Shown here: piece by piece, positions 1 through 8,926 of the stretch
Layout: each line of letters starts with the position of its first letter
Numbering within the stretch: position 1 is the first letter of the stretch
Source: Neoluteolibacter marinus
GTDB lineage: Bacteria > Verrucomicrobiota > Verrucomicrobiia > Verrucomicrobiales > Akkermansiaceae
Reading direction: 5' to 3'
DNA: 55,348 nt
Assembly (NCBI RefSeq): GCF_014904755.1
Contig: NZ_JACZFQ010000119.1
Location: 1 to 55,348 of the forward strand
Made by a program: the position numbers and the translations under genes
The notes under the pieces: generated by a model
What the model saw: the letters and a program-made list of their open reading frames with translations, nothing else
What the model was told of the DNA's origin: nothing
Database searches by the model: none

Positions 1-136
1 ATTCCAATGTGGGTTGGCGGGTCGGCACGCCGTCGTAAATTCCACCCGCCACCCGAGTAGCGCCGTTCACCGACGCAACGTGCAACGTCGCGCTACGTCC
101 TTGCACCTTTCCCCTTCCCCGTCCCACGCTCCGCGC

Positions 137-1288
137 GTGCCGACCGTCCGCCTCAAATACTTCAGCTACCACCCCGCGATCTGGCCCCGCATGATCGGCG
201 AGGTCTCCCGCGATGCCACGCCAGGCTCGCTCGTACAGGTGCTCGACAAGGAAGGCAAGCCCTTCGGCAGCGGCTTCTGGAACCCGAACGCCGGCATGCC
301 GCTGCGGGTCTTCGATCATGGCGGCGAGGTGCTCGACGAGAGCTTTTTCATCGATGCCATCAAGCGCGCCGCCGCCCTGCGCCGCGACCTGATGAAGCTT
401 GACGAGACCACCGACGCCTATCGGGCGATCCACGCCGACGCCGACCAACTCCCCGGCCTCGTCGCCGACAAATTCGGCAAGGTGATGTCGGTCGAGATCA
501 CCAACCTCGCCGCCTTCAACCGCCTCGATACCTGGATCCCGGCGATCCATGAGGCCTTCGGCACTGAACAGGTCCACATCCGCGTCGACCCCGACCTCGC
601 CCGGATCGAACGCATCCCCTCGCTCACCCACCCGCTTTCCGAAAAGATTCGCCCGCTGAAGATCCGCGAGCACGGCGTGACCTTCGAGGTCGATCCTGCC
701 GGCGGCCACAAGACCGGATTCTTCTGTGACCAACGAGAGAACCGCCGCGATTTCGCCCGGCTCGCCGCGGGCCGCAGCGTGCTCGACCTGTGCTGCTACA
801 CGGGCGGCTTTTCCGTCAGCGCCGCGCTGGCCGGAGCCACCGACGTGACCGCCGTCGATCTCGACGAAAACGCGATCGAGATGGCCAAGCGCAACGGCAA
901 CCTCAACCAGCAGCGGATCAAGTTCACCCACGCCGACGCCTTCACTTGGGCGCGGACCATGATCGAAAACGGCCGCCAATGGGATCTGGTCATCGCCGAT
1001 CCGCCGAAGTTCATCCACGGCAAGGAAGACCAGATCGGCCACAACAAGTACCACGACCTCAACAAGCTCGCTCTGCAACTGGTCAAGCCCGGCGGGCTCT
1101 TTGTCACCTGCTCCTGCTCCGGCATGCTCACCGCGGACGAGTTCGAGAAGATCGTCGTCTCTGCGGCCCACCGGCAGAACAAGCGGCTGCAGATCTTCGA
1201 CCGCACCGGCGCCGGGCCCGACCATCCGACCCTCTCCAACTATCCGGAGAGCCGCTACCTGAAACTGCTCTGGTGCCGGGTCCTTTGA
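137..1288 (+). CDS. rlmI: RlmI-type class I SAM-dependent rRNA (cytosine-C5) methyltransferase
   Basis: The protein has an N-terminal PUA-like RNA-binding domain (about residues 1-75), a linker domain, and a C-terminal Rossmann methyltransferase. The family methylates cytosine C5 in 23S rRNA using S-adenosylmethionine. Visible motifs are HKTGFF at about residue 191, the SAM-binding loop DLCCYTGGFS at about 217, DPPKF at about 288, and the Cys-containing SCSCSG segment. The frame stays open to a TTG at position 14, but the first 41 residues of that version are Arg/Ser/His-rich and unlike the family. GTG at 137 gives 383 residues, close to the usual 390-400. No Shine-Dalgarno sequence supports either start, and ATG at 192 is a third option. 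RlmI versus RlmK-type target specificity cannot be decided here. It converges on the anti-sigma-like gene. Confidence 0.85.
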   Translation: MPTVRLKYFSYHPAIWPRMIGEVSRDATPGSLVQVLDKEGKPFGSGFWNPNAGMPLRVFDHGGEVLDESFFIDAIKRAAALRRDLMKLDETTDAYRAIHADADQLPGLVADKFGKVMSVEITNLAAFNRLDTWIPAIHEAFGTEQVHIRVDPDLARIERIPSLTHPLSEKIRPLKIREHGVTFEVDPAGGHKTGFFCDQRENRRDFARLAAGRSVLDLCCYTGGFSVSAALAGATDVTAVDLDENAIEMAKRNGNLNQQRIKFTHADAFTWARTMIENGRQWDLVIADPPKFIHGKEDQIGHNKYHDLNKLALQLVKPGGLFVTCSCSGMLTADEFEKIVVSAAHRQNKRLQIFDRTGAGPDHPTLSNYPESRYLKLLWCRVL

Positions 1289-1300
1289 CCCGGTCGAGCC

Positions 1301-2605
1301 TCAGCGGGCGCCGGCAACGATCACCTTGTCGGGACCACCGTTGGCCTGGACCGGCCGCTCGATCAGCTTGAAGGCGACGACGCCGCCGCTGTTCGGGATG
1401 CTGATCACCATGGTCGCAGCACCCTGACCTCTGCCGCGCCCCCGGCCGTGGCCCCGGCCGTGCTCGATGACCTGTTCCTGCACCGACTCGACGGGGACAA
1501 AGGCGGCGTCTTCCTGATCGTCGATCACGGCGGGATGATCGACTTTCATCATGCTCTCTGCGCCCGACCCGTCGGTCCAGACGACGAATTGCTCCGAACC
1601 GGGTTCCGGCGGCGGGACCTGGTCGATCACCACTTCCGCGAGATTGGTGCCCGGATTTTCAATCAGGTATCCCTCCGGCTCAATGCGCATAGGAGGCAAG
1701 AGTTCTTCTTCCACCTCGTCGCCAGCGCGGAAGACCGACAAATCGTCCTCTTCCACCACCCTGCGTCCGATGTAGCCCCGGCCCTCCGGATCCTCGACCC
1801 AGACCATTTCACGGGAGGCATCGTAGTAGGCACCGTCGTCCGAACGCATCAAGGCCAGCTCCCGCCATTGCGATTCCGGGAAGTGGCGGTGACGGATCAC
1901 GCCGTCACTGGGAATGACCAGTCCCTCCGGCAACCAGCCGCGCTCGATGACCAGCCACGCGGGATCGTCCGGAGCACCGCTTTCCGCCTCCATGGTCGAC
2001 AGAAGGGCCGACTTGAGAATTTCCAACACCCTCTGGCGGGTGGCCGACACGGTCGGGTTGATGTGGCCCGGCACGCCCAGGGCGAGCACCCTGGGGCCGA
2101 CCGAAAGCGCCTGGTCGTCCATCGCCGCCAACCGCGACTGCATGCGCTGCAGTTCTTCCCGCCGGCGACGGGGTCCCTGCCCGCCGACGCGGGGCTGGTC
2201 GAGTTCCACCGGCTCGCGCGGGAACGCCTTGGTCGGACGATCCCCTGCAACAGGGACCGTGACTTCGGGGGCAACAAGCGACGCGGATTCCCGCGGCCAG
2301 AGCGCCACCGCGATGGCTGCGGCAACCCACCCGCTCGCGGCGAGCCAGGGGAAAAAGCGCACGTTCTTCTGAGCCAAGGGTGCCTCCGCTTCGACCTTCT
2401 TCATCACCGAAGCAAGAACATCCGCCGGAGCCGCCCGGACCGGGGAAGTGGCCAGCCAGACTTCGGCGGCGCATTCGCCGACATCGCGGGCGACCTTCGC
2501 CATCCGCTCGTCCCGCAGCAACCGCGGGTCGCCGTGGGCGTCGTCCCCGGTGGGCAGGATGTCGAGGGCCCGGGCCGTCGCATCGTCGAGTTCAGTCCTG
2601 GCCAT
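1301..2605 (-). CDS. Membrane-anchored anti-sigma-factor-like protein, partner of the adjacent ECF sigma factor
   Basis: This 434-residue protein has a cytoplasmic-looking N-terminus (1-80), one hydrophobic segment at about 84-103, and a long C-terminal part that would be periplasmic. Its start overlaps the end of the sigma-factor gene by 14 bp. That topology and position are typical of anti-sigma factors that hold an ECF sigma at the membrane, so the role is inferred from context. No HxxxCxxC zinc motif is visible in the N-terminus, so it is not a classical ZAS-type anti-sigma. The C-terminal part has an Arg/Glu-rich possibly helical stretch near 140-175 and a Gly-Arg repeat (GRGHGRGRGRG) near 385-395, followed by a hydrophobic tail segment. 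A strong GGGAGG ribosome-binding site 5 nt upstream supports the start. Confidence 0.65.
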   Translation of the reverse strand: MARTELDDATARALDILPTGDDAHGDPRLLRDERMAKVARDVGECAAEVWLATSPVRAAPADVLASVMKKVEAEAPLAQKNVRFFPWLAASGWVAAAIAVALWPRESASLVAPEVTVPVAGDRPTKAFPREPVELDQPRVGGQGPRRRREELQRMQSRLAAMDDQALSVGPRVLALGVPGHINPTVSATRQRVLEILKSALLSTMEAESGAPDDPAWLVIERGWLPEGLVIPSDGVIRHRHFPESQWRELALMRSDDGAYYDASREMVWVEDPEGRGYIGRRVVEEDDLSVFRAGDEVEEELLPPMRIEPEGYLIENPGTNLAEVVIDQVPPPEPGSEQFVVWTDGSGAESMMKVDHPAVIDDQEDAAFVPVESVQEQVIEHGRGHGRGRGRGQGAATMVISIPNSGGVVAFKLIERPVQANGGPDKVIVAGAR

Positions 2606-3221
2606 GTTTGCCTCCCTTCTTCAAGAGTTCGCGCAACTTCACCATCGCCCGGTGGACCCGGACCTTTGCCGTCCCGACCGGAACCTGCCAGCGCTCGGCA
2701 TGGTCTTCCAGCGTCCCGGGATCAAATAGCGCCACCCGGATGACTTCCGCATCCCGTGGCTCGAGATCGTCCAGCGCCTTCCTGACCCGGGCGACCGTCT
2801 CGCGGAAAAACAAGTCCTCGACCCCGTTCCGGTCCGGCACTTCCATCGCCGGCATTTTCTCCGAATCCTCCCACACCGCCGACCGGCGGCGTCGCCGGCG
2901 AAGCACATCGAGGCACAGTCCCCGCAGGATCATCACACACCACGTGAAAGCCTGGCTCTTCGCCGGTTTGAATTCCGACGCCTTGCGCCAGATCTTCAGG
3001 AAACAATCTTGCAGGACCTCCTTGGCGGCGCCCTCGTCGCTGATCCAGTGCAGCGCCATGCTGTAGAGCCGGTCGCCCCACATCCGGTAGAGCTGGGCCA
3101 ATGCCTCGGTGTCCCGGCGGGCGACCCTGCCCAGCAGCCAGGTGCCGTCCCAGACGTCCTTCTGGCCGTCCGGATCGAACCGCTGCACCTTGTCGCCCCT
3201 CACTCCGTTGGATCCTTTCAT
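2592..3221 (-). CDS. ECF-type RNA polymerase sigma factor
   Basis: This 209-residue sigma-70-family protein has only regions 2 and 4, the ECF layout. Region 2 (about residues 35-110) contains the core-binding helix around RLYSMALHW and EVLQDCFLKIW, then an Arg-rich segment (DVLRRRRRR) at its end. Region 4 (about 145-200) has the -35-recognition helix-turn-helix with LEPRDAEVI and VPVGTAKVRVHRAMVKLREL. The role is to direct RNA polymerase to a stress or envelope regulon. The gene order sigma then anti-sigma, with a 14-bp overlap, argues for coupled expression. The regulon cannot be read from this window. It lies divergent to the secreted glycoside hydrolases at 3.8 kb, which is suggestive only. 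Confidence 0.9.
   Translation of the reverse strand: MKGSNGVRGDKVQRFDPDGQKDVWDGTWLLGRVARRDTEALAQLYRMWGDRLYSMALHWISDEGAAKEVLQDCFLKIWRKASEFKPAKSQAFTWCVMILRGLCLDVLRRRRRRSAVWEDSEKMPAMEVPDRNGVEDLFFRETVARVRKALDDLEPRDAEVIRVALFDPGTLEDHAERWQVPVGTAKVRVHRAMVKLRELLKKGGKHGQD
2611..2616 (-). promoter_or_regulatory. Shine-Dalgarno of the anti-sigma-like gene
   Basis: GGGAGG lies 5 nt before the ATG at 2605, inside the end of the sigma-factor gene. Clear Shine-Dalgarno sequences are scarce in this window, so this one fixes the start and suggests the second gene is translated independently. Confidence 0.7.
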
Positions 3222-3793
3222 GCCTTGCCGTTCCCTGGAAGGCGCGAGTTCCGGTTCGCCGCCTTGCCCTTGTCGGAGGTGGGGCGGCCGCCGACGACTC
3301 CCCCCGGATTCTCGGCGGCCACCCCTGTCTCTTCCTGACGACCCGGTTGCGCTAGCCGGGAATCGATCCCAAGGCTCGCGGGTCCGGAAGCCGGCGCGGG
3401 GTTTCCCCCGGTCGCGATCGAGCCCTCCCCGACTCGTCGCAAGGTCGCCAAACCGTCCTCCGGATCATCGGAGCATCTTGGTGTCGCCCGCGCGGGCGCG
3501 CTGCGATCGGAGGCGGACGACACCCAATAAAACCGTCCGGTCCCGAGAATCGAAAGGCGGGGGAGCCTAGGCTTCACCCATCGTCCCCTGCCTTTCAATT
3601 CCGATAGCAACACAACAACCATGGTCGTCGGAAAGTGATCCGCAGGCCATCGCCGCTCGGTTACACGATTTCTTGATTTTCTTTGGGAATCCCCTGTCTG
3701 ACCGGCGCGCCGCCTGTGTCAGCGGGCCGGAGCAAAGTTTGACGGGGATCAAGACCGACGCATAGGGTCACCCACTCCAACCTCGTTTGAATT
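3222..3793. other. Intergenic region between the divergent sigma-factor and GH5 genes, no convincing gene
   Basis: This 572-bp stretch holds no convincing gene. An open frame on the minus strand (3218-3622) has a Pro/Gly/Arg-rich, low-complexity translation with no recognisable domain, so I do not call it. The stretch contains the inverted repeat listed separately. Near the GH5 gene there is a weak sigma-70-like candidate: TTGACG at 3739-3744, a 16-bp spacer, then CATAGG. The divergent arrangement means both promoters must lie here. Confidence 0.6.
3481..3523. repeat. Inverted repeat / potential hairpin upstream of the sigma factor
   Basis: The left arm GTGTCGCCCGC (3481-3491) pairs with GCGGACGACAC (3513-3523) at 10 of 11 positions, around a 21-nt loop. 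The left arm also overlaps a perfect 14-bp palindrome, CGCCCGCGCGGGCG (3485-3498), that would form a competing stem. No T-tract follows, so it is not an obvious terminator. It could be a structured leader or a chance GC-rich fold. Confidence 0.45.
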
Positions 3794-4900
3794 ATGAAAC
3801 CCGAACTCCGAGCCGTCCTTCTTCCCTTCCTGCTCCTGGCCCCGACGCTCCACGCCCAGCAGTGGACCGCCGAACAGGCAAACCAATGGGCGGAAACGCA
3901 GCCGTGGCGGGCCGGATCGAATTTCGCGCCCAGCTACGCCATCAATCAGCTCGAGATGTGGCAGGCGGACACCTTCGACCTTGAAGCCATCGACCGTGAA
4001 CTCGGCTACGCGGCCGGCTGCGGGATGAATGCCGCCCGCGTCTTCCTCCACAACCTCCTCTGGGAACAGGACTCCAAGGGCTTGCTCGAGCGCATGGACC
4101 GGTTCCTCGCCGTGGCCGACAAACACAAGATCGGCATCATGTTCGTGCTCTTCGACGACGTCTGGGATCCCAGCCCCAAGCTTGGCAAACAACGCGCTCC
4201 GAAACCCCACGTCCACAATTCCGGCTGGGTCCAGAGCCCCGGCAAGGAAGTGCTCGGCGACCCGGCCAAGCGCGCCGACCTCGAACCCTACGTCAAGGGC
4301 GTGCTCAAGCGCTTCAAGGACGACAAGCGGGTCATCGTCTGGGACCTCTACAATGAACCGGGCAACCCCAACAAAAGCGCTTACGGGCCGGTCGAACTCG
4401 CCGACAAGCCCGAGCATTCGCTCGACCTCGTCAAGAAGTGCTTCGAGTGGGCCTGGGAGGTGCGCCCGTCGCAACCGCTCACCATTGGCGTCTGGACCAA
4501 CGACTGGAGCACCAAGGACAAGCGCGATGCCCTGAACGCTTACCAGCTCGACCACTCGGATATCATCACGTTCCACGCCTACGCGGACCTCAAGCGCACC
4601 CGGGAAATGACCGAGCCGCTTTTCGCCTACGGCCGGCCGGTGATGTGCACGGAGTACATGGCCCGCACCGCCGGCAGCCTGCTGGTGGAGATCCTGCCTT
4701 ACTTCAAGGAGAAGCACGTCGGTGCCTTCCAGTGGGGATTGGTCGCTGGAAAAACCCAGACCCAATACCCGTGGGAAAGCTGGAAGAGGGATTTCGAGAA
4801 GGAACCCGATGTCTGGTTCCACGAGCTCTTCCACAAGGACGGCAAGCCCTACGATCCTGCCGAAACCGACCTCTACAAGCAGCTGACCTCCCAACCCTGA
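3794..4900 (+). CDS. Secreted GH5-like (clan GH-A) glycoside hydrolase
   Basis: A Sec signal peptide (MKPELRAVLLPFLLLAPTLHA, cleaved before QQW) is followed by a single TIM-barrel domain of about 345 residues. The acid/base Glu is probably E188 in WDLYNEPGN, and the nucleophile probably E287 in CTEYMAR, the arrangement of cellulase/mannanase-type clan GH-A enzymes. Related proteins are often annotated as cellulase-family or 1,4-beta-xylanase. The substrate cannot be deduced. It is the first gene of a run with GH2 (14 bp downstream) and a sialidase-like gene, all with signal peptides, which points to breakdown of a complex glycan outside the cytoplasm. Confidence 0.85.
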   Translation: MKPELRAVLLPFLLLAPTLHAQQWTAEQANQWAETQPWRAGSNFAPSYAINQLEMWQADTFDLEAIDRELGYAAGCGMNAARVFLHNLLWEQDSKGLLERMDRFLAVADKHKIGIMFVLFDDVWDPSPKLGKQRAPKPHVHNSGWVQSPGKEVLGDPAKRADLEPYVKGVLKRFKDDKRVIVWDLYNEPGNPNKSAYGPVELADKPEHSLDLVKKCFEWAWEVRPSQPLTIGVWTNDWSTKDKRDALNAYQLDHSDIITFHAYADLKRTREMTEPLFAYGRPVMCTEYMARTAGSLLVEILPYFKEKHVGAFQWGLVAGKTQTQYPWESWKRDFEKEPDVWFHELFHKDGKPYDPAETDLYKQLTSQP

Positions 4901-4914
4901 TCCCTTTCATGACC

Positions 4915-7215
4915 ATGAAACCGCAGACCCTATTCGCCCTGCTGATGTCCCTGCAGGCCGCCCACGCCGAATGGAAGCCCGTCGAGGGCAAGATCATGAC
5001 CCCGTGGGCCAAGGAACTCACTCCTCAGAACGCCTGGGACGAGTATCCCCGCCCGCAGCTCCAGCGCGACAACTGGACCAACCTCAACGGCCTCTGGAAC
5101 TACGCCATCACCCCGAAGGACGCGGCAAAGCCGTCCGATTGGGCCGGCGAGATCCTTGTGCCTTTCGCTCCCGAGTCCGCTCTGTCCGGGGTCGGCAAGC
5201 TGCTCGAGCCCGACCAGTCGCTCTGGTACCAGCGCACGATCACCGCCAGCAAGTCGGAGGGCAAACGGACGATCCTTCATTTCGAGGCGGTCGACTACGA
5301 CACCACCGTCTGGCTCAACGGCCAGGAGATCGGCCAGCACACCGGCGCGCACACGCCGTTCTCATTCGACATCACCGCCGCGTTGAAAGACGGGGAGAAC
5401 GAACTGGTGGTCCGCGTCCATGACGCGACCAGCGGCTACCAGCTCGTCGGCAAGCAGCATCTCAAGCCCGAAGGCATCTGGTACACCCGCGTTTCCGGCA
5501 TCTGGCAGAGCGTGTGGATGGAGGAGGTCAACGCCCGCGCGATCGACGACCTCGACTTCACTCACGACGTCGCCAACGGCACCATCACGGTGGCGGCCAA
5601 TCTCTCCGGCCCGGCGGTCGACGGGGAAAAGCTCCGCGTTTCGGTCTCCATCAAGGGCCAGCCGGCCGGCAGCGCCGAGGGTTCGGGATCCGCGACCATC
5701 CGGCTCGCCGAACCGAAGCTCTGGTCGCCCGCCGAGCCGAATCTCTACGACGTCACGGTCGAGCTGCTCGATGCCGCGGGAGCGGTCATCGACTCCGCGA
5801 AATCCTACACCGCCCTGCGCGAACTCGGCAAAGCCAAGGACGCCAACGGCAACTGGCGCTTCACCCTCAACGGCGAGCCGATCTTCCACTGGGGTCCGCT
5901 TGACCAGGGCTGGTGGCCCGACGGCCTGCTCACCCCGCCGTCCGACGAGGCGATGCTTTCGGACATCGAGTATCTGAAGGCCGCCGGCTTCAACATGATC
6001 CGCAAGCACATCAAGGTCGAACCGCGCCGCTACTACTACCACTGCGACCGCCTCGGCATGATGATGTGGCAGGACCAGGTCAGCCAAGGCTACGGCCCCC
6101 AGTCCGAGCCGAAAGGGTCGAATCCGAACTGGACCCGACTCGCGCCGGATCCGAAGGACGGCACCTGGAGCGACGAGGGCCACGCCCAGTATCTGCTCGA
6201 GTACAAGCGGATGGTCGATCACCTGAAGGACTACCCCTGCATCGTCGTCTGGTCGCCCTTCAACGAGGCCTGGGGCCAACACCGCACCCTGGAGGTCGGC
6301 AAGATGGCGGTCGACTACGACAAGACCCGCCCGATCAACATCGCATCCGGCGGCAACTTCTGGCCGGTCGGTGACATCGCCGACGAGCACGCCTACCCCG
6401 ACCCGGCGTTTCCGGTCGGCGACCCGCGCTTCGACGACTACGTGAAGGTCGTTGGCGAGTTCGGCGGCCACGGATGGCCGGTCAAGGATCACATGTGGGA
6501 TCCCACCAAGGGCAACTGGGGCTACGGCGGACTGCCCAAGACCCTCGACGAGTGGAAGCAGCGCTACAGCAAATCGATCGACGTCCTGCGCGGCCTCAAG
6601 CGCCAGGGCATTTCCGCAGGCGTCTACACCCAGACCACCGATGTCGAGGGAGAGGTCAACGGCCTGCTGACCTACGACCGCGTCGAGAAGATCCCCGCCA
6701 GCTGGCTCAAGCCGCTCCATGACAAGCTGCTCGCCACTCCCGACGCGCCGTCCTACACCACGATCCTCGCCACCTCGGAGGAGACCGCCCTGGACTGGAA
6801 GATGACCACCGAAGCGCCGGGCGAAGGCTGGGAGAAGGCGGACTTCGACGACCATGCGTGGAAAACCGCCAAGGCCCCGTTCAGCGGCGGCGGGGTGCCG
6901 AACGCGAAATTCAACACCCCGTGGACCACGCCCGACATCTGGTTGCGCCGCGACTTCGAGTTCGACGGCACGGTCCAGGGCAACCTCGTCCTCCGGATGT
7001 TCCACGACGAGGACGCCACGGTGTTTCTCAACGGCACCGAGATCGCGCAGCTCACCGGCTACGTCGGCACCTACACCATCGTCGACCTCGACGAACGCGC
7101 GAAAACCGCGCTCAAGTCCGGAACGAACGTGATCGCCATCCACGTCAAGCAGACCCGCGGCGGCCAGCACATCGACGCCGGCCTGCTGGATGAGGTCCAG
7201 GCAACGAAGCCCTGA
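4915..7215 (+). CDS. Secreted glycoside hydrolase family 2 protein (beta-galactosidase/glucuronidase-like)
   Basis: The frame is open far upstream inside the GH5 gene, but the protein starts at ATG 4915 (or ATG 4909), where a signal peptide (MKPQTLFALLMSLQAAHA) appears. Order: sugar-binding jelly-roll domain (about 50-190, with LWYQRTI and WLNGQEIGQHTG), immunoglobulin-like domain (about 195-295), TIM barrel (about 300-600), then a C-terminal beta-sandwich module (about 610-760). The acid/base is probably E451 in SPFNEAWG and the nucleophile probably E515 in VVGEFGGHG. GH2 members remove terminal beta-linked galactose, glucuronate or mannose; the exact sugar is not evident. The gene is 766 residues long, is likely co-transcribed with the GH5 gene, and ends at a strong terminator. 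Confidence 0.88.
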   Translation: MKPQTLFALLMSLQAAHAEWKPVEGKIMTPWAKELTPQNAWDEYPRPQLQRDNWTNLNGLWNYAITPKDAAKPSDWAGEILVPFAPESALSGVGKLLEPDQSLWYQRTITASKSEGKRTILHFEAVDYDTTVWLNGQEIGQHTGAHTPFSFDITAALKDGENELVVRVHDATSGYQLVGKQHLKPEGIWYTRVSGIWQSVWMEEVNARAIDDLDFTHDVANGTITVAANLSGPAVDGEKLRVSVSIKGQPAGSAEGSGSATIRLAEPKLWSPAEPNLYDVTVELLDAAGAVIDSAKSYTALRELGKAKDANGNWRFTLNGEPIFHWGPLDQGWWPDGLLTPPSDEAMLSDIEYLKAAGFNMIRKHIKVEPRRYYYHCDRLGMMMWQDQVSQGYGPQSEPKGSNPNWTRLAPDPKDGTWSDEGHAQYLLEYKRMVDHLKDYPCIVVWSPFNEAWGQHRTLEVGKMAVDYDKTRPINIASGGNFWPVGDIADEHAYPDPAFPVGDPRFDDYVKVVGEFGGHGWPVKDHMWDPTKGNWGYGGLPKTLDEWKQRYSKSIDVLRGLKRQGISAGVYTQTTDVEGEVNGLLTYDRVEKIPASWLKPLHDKLLATPDAPSYTTILATSEETALDWKMTTEAPGEGWEKADFDDHAWKTAKAPFSGGGVPNAKFNTPWTTPDIWLRRDFEFDGTVQGNLVLRMFHDEDATVFLNGTEIAQLTGYVGTYTIVDLDERAKTALKSGTNVIAIHVKQTRGGQHIDAGLLDEVQATKP

Positions 7216-7236
7216 TCGGGACGACCTCCCGACCCC

Positions 7237-7270
7237 AGCCCGTCCCGCCGTCCGCGGGGCGGGCTTTTTC
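7237..7270 (+). terminator. Rho-independent terminator after the GH5-GH2 unit
   Basis: A 12-bp GC-rich stem (AGCCCGTCCCGC paired with GCGGGGCGGGCT, one G-U pair) with a 5-nt loop is followed directly by a run of T. It separates the GH2 gene from the sialidase-like gene. Confidence 0.9.
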
Positions 7271-7321
7271 GTGGCCGCACGCCACTGATACATGCACCGC
7301 GGCCGGTCCGTTCTCTTGGCA

Positions 7322-8524
7322 ATGCGGACTTCTTTGATCCTTTTCCTGCTCGCCCTGACCCTGCGCGCGGCACCCCTGCCGCCCGGCACCGTCATCCATC
7401 ACTCGCCGGCGTCGTCCAAGCGCTACATCGGATCGCCGGCGCTCTGCGTGCTTCCCAACGGCGACTACCTCGCGTCCCACGACTACTTCGGCCCGGCGAG
7501 CAACGAGCACGTCCGCGCCACCGGCCGGCTCTACCGCTCCACAGACCAGGGCAAAACCTGGCGGCACGAGCGCGACTTCGACGGATTCTTCTGGACCAAC
7601 CTCTTCGTCCACCGGAACCAGGCCTATGCCCTCGGCACCGACAAACACCACGGCCAGCTGGTGATCCGGCGCTCGGAGGACCACGGCAAAACCTGGACCG
7701 GGCCCGCGGTGCTCGACCCCGGCCAGTGGCACACCGCGCCGATGCCGGTCGTCGAGCACCGCGGCCGGCTTTGGCGAGCCGTCGAGGACGCCCACACCGC
7801 GAAAAAATGGGGCGAACGCTACCGCGCCCGGACAATCTCCATCCCGGTGGATGCCGACCTCCTCGACCCCGCGGCCTGGACCTTCTCCAACGCCCTCGCC
7901 CGCGATCCCGGCTGGCTCGACGGGGACTTCGGGGCATGGCTCGAGGGCAATGCCGTGGTGGCCCCGGATGGCGGAATCACCAATATCCTTCGCGTCGAAA
8001 TTTCCCACCTGCCGGAGCTCGCCGCCATCGTGCGAGTCAGTGAAGATGGCGGAACTGCAACCTTCGACCCCGCCAAGGACTTCGTCGATTTCCCCGGAGG
8101 CGCGAAGAAATTCACCATCCGCAAGGATCCCGACGGCCCCGGCTACTGGTCACTGGCAAACCTGGTCCGAGATGAATCCTGGACCGCGAATCTGGCCCGC
8201 GAGAAACCCGAGCGGCCCGCCGGCCTCCGCAATACCCTCGCCCTGCTTCACTCGGACGACCTCCGACACTGGGAAACACGCTGCATCGTCCTCCATCACC
8301 CGGATCCCGGCCATCATGGCTTCCAATACGTGGATTGGCTGTTCGACGGCGACGACCTGATCGCCGCGGTGCGCACGGCCTTCGACGACGACGAGGGCGG
8401 CGCCCACCGTGCCCACGACGCCAATTTCCTCACCTTCCACCGCTGGAAGAACTTCCGCGCCCTGAACCGCGCCGACGACATGAAGCCACCCGGCGGCGGC
8501 AGCTCGATCACTCCTCGAGAGTGA
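7322..8524 (+). CDS. Secreted sialidase/neuraminidase-like BNR-repeat protein
   Basis: The signal peptide [18 protein letters not shown] argues for the ATG at 7322 rather than the in-frame ATG at 7292. The mature protein of about 385 residues reads as a six-bladed beta-propeller of the sialidase superfamily. Two Asp-box (BNR) motifs, SxDxGxTW, are visible: STDQGKTW at about 73-80 and SEDHGKTW at about 118-125. I did not find the full sialidase active-site set (FRIP arginine plus arginine triad), so sialidase chemistry is not established. Many verrucomicrobial members are annotated only as exo-alpha-sialidase or BNR repeat protein. It follows the GH5-GH2 pair but is separated from it by a terminator. 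Its 3' end overlaps the convergent dodecin gene by 17 bp. Confidence 0.8.
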   Translation: MRTSLILFLLALTLRAAPLPPGTVIHHSPASSKRYIGSPALCVLPNGDYLASHDYFGPASNEHVRATGRLYRSTDQGKTWRHERDFDGFFWTNLFVHRNQAYALGTDKHHGQLVIRRSEDHGKTWTGPAVLDPGQWHTAPMPVVEHRGRLWRAVEDAHTAKKWGERYRARTISIPVDADLLDPAAWTFSNALARDPGWLDGDFGAWLEGNAVVAPDGGITNILRVEISHLPELAAIVRVSEDGGTATFDPAKDFVDFPGGAKKFTIRKDPDGPGYWSLANLVRDESWTANLAREKPERPAGLRNTLALLHSDDLRHWETRCIVLHHPDPGHHGFQYVDWLFDGDDLIAAVRTAFDDDEGGAHRAHDANFLTFHRWKNFRALNRADDMKPPGGGSSITPRE

Positions 8525-8717
8525 AGCCGATCTTCACGGTGACCTGCCAATGGGCCACCTTGCCATTCTCCAGATGACCGCGAAGATCAACAACCTCGAA
8601 CCAGCGCATGTTCCGGATGCTCTCCCCGGCCCGCGTCACTGCATTGTTGACCGCGTCCTCGACTCCGACCGCCGACGAACCGACGAGTTCGATTTTCTTG
8701 TAGATATGATCACTCAT
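8508..8717 (-). CDS. Dodecin family flavin-binding protein
   Basis: This 69-residue protein starting [13 protein letters not shown] has the size and motifs of dodecins: the NMRWFEV strand with the conserved Trp that stacks on flavin, the RGH segment, and the closing [10 protein letters not shown] strand. Dodecins form hollow dodecamers that store or buffer riboflavin and FMN in the cytoplasm. A longer frame opens at 8735, but the start at 8717 matches the family length. The gene is convergent with the sialidase-like gene and overlaps its end by 17 bp. Confidence 0.9.
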   Translation of the reverse strand: MSDHIYKKIELVGSSAVGVEDAVNNAVTRAGESIRNMRWFEVVDLRGHLENGKVAHWQVTVKIGFTLEE

Positions 8718-8926
8718 GGCATCCCGAACCAACACCGTCCTTGACGGTTCCGCAACCGGCCGGGGATCCTCGCGATGGCAGCCGGATTTGGCCGAGCCCG
8801 GGACAAGGCTTTCCCGATCATCCGGACAGGTGAGATTTTCCCGAGTTTCTGCTTGGCAAGCCGCCTGATGTCATGCAGCTTCCCGCCCCCGCCAACCGGT
8901 GGACAATTTTTAACGCATTCAAACAC

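Noticed and set aside
14-136. TTG-initiated N-terminal extension of the rRNA methyltransferase
   Set aside because: The extra 41 residues are Arg/Ser/His-rich and absent from the family layout; the PUA-like domain starts near the GTG at 137.
3218-3622. 134-codon minus-strand frame upstream of the sigma factor
   Set aside because: Pro/Gly/Arg-rich translation, no domain, no ribosome-binding site, and it overlaps the hairpin.
5362-7395. Long open frame on the minus strand opposite the GH2 gene (677 codons)
   Set aside because: It mirrors the GH2 codons in high-GC DNA; its translation is Val/Arg/Asp/Gly-rich without domains, while the plus strand has a clear GH2 with catalytic motifs.
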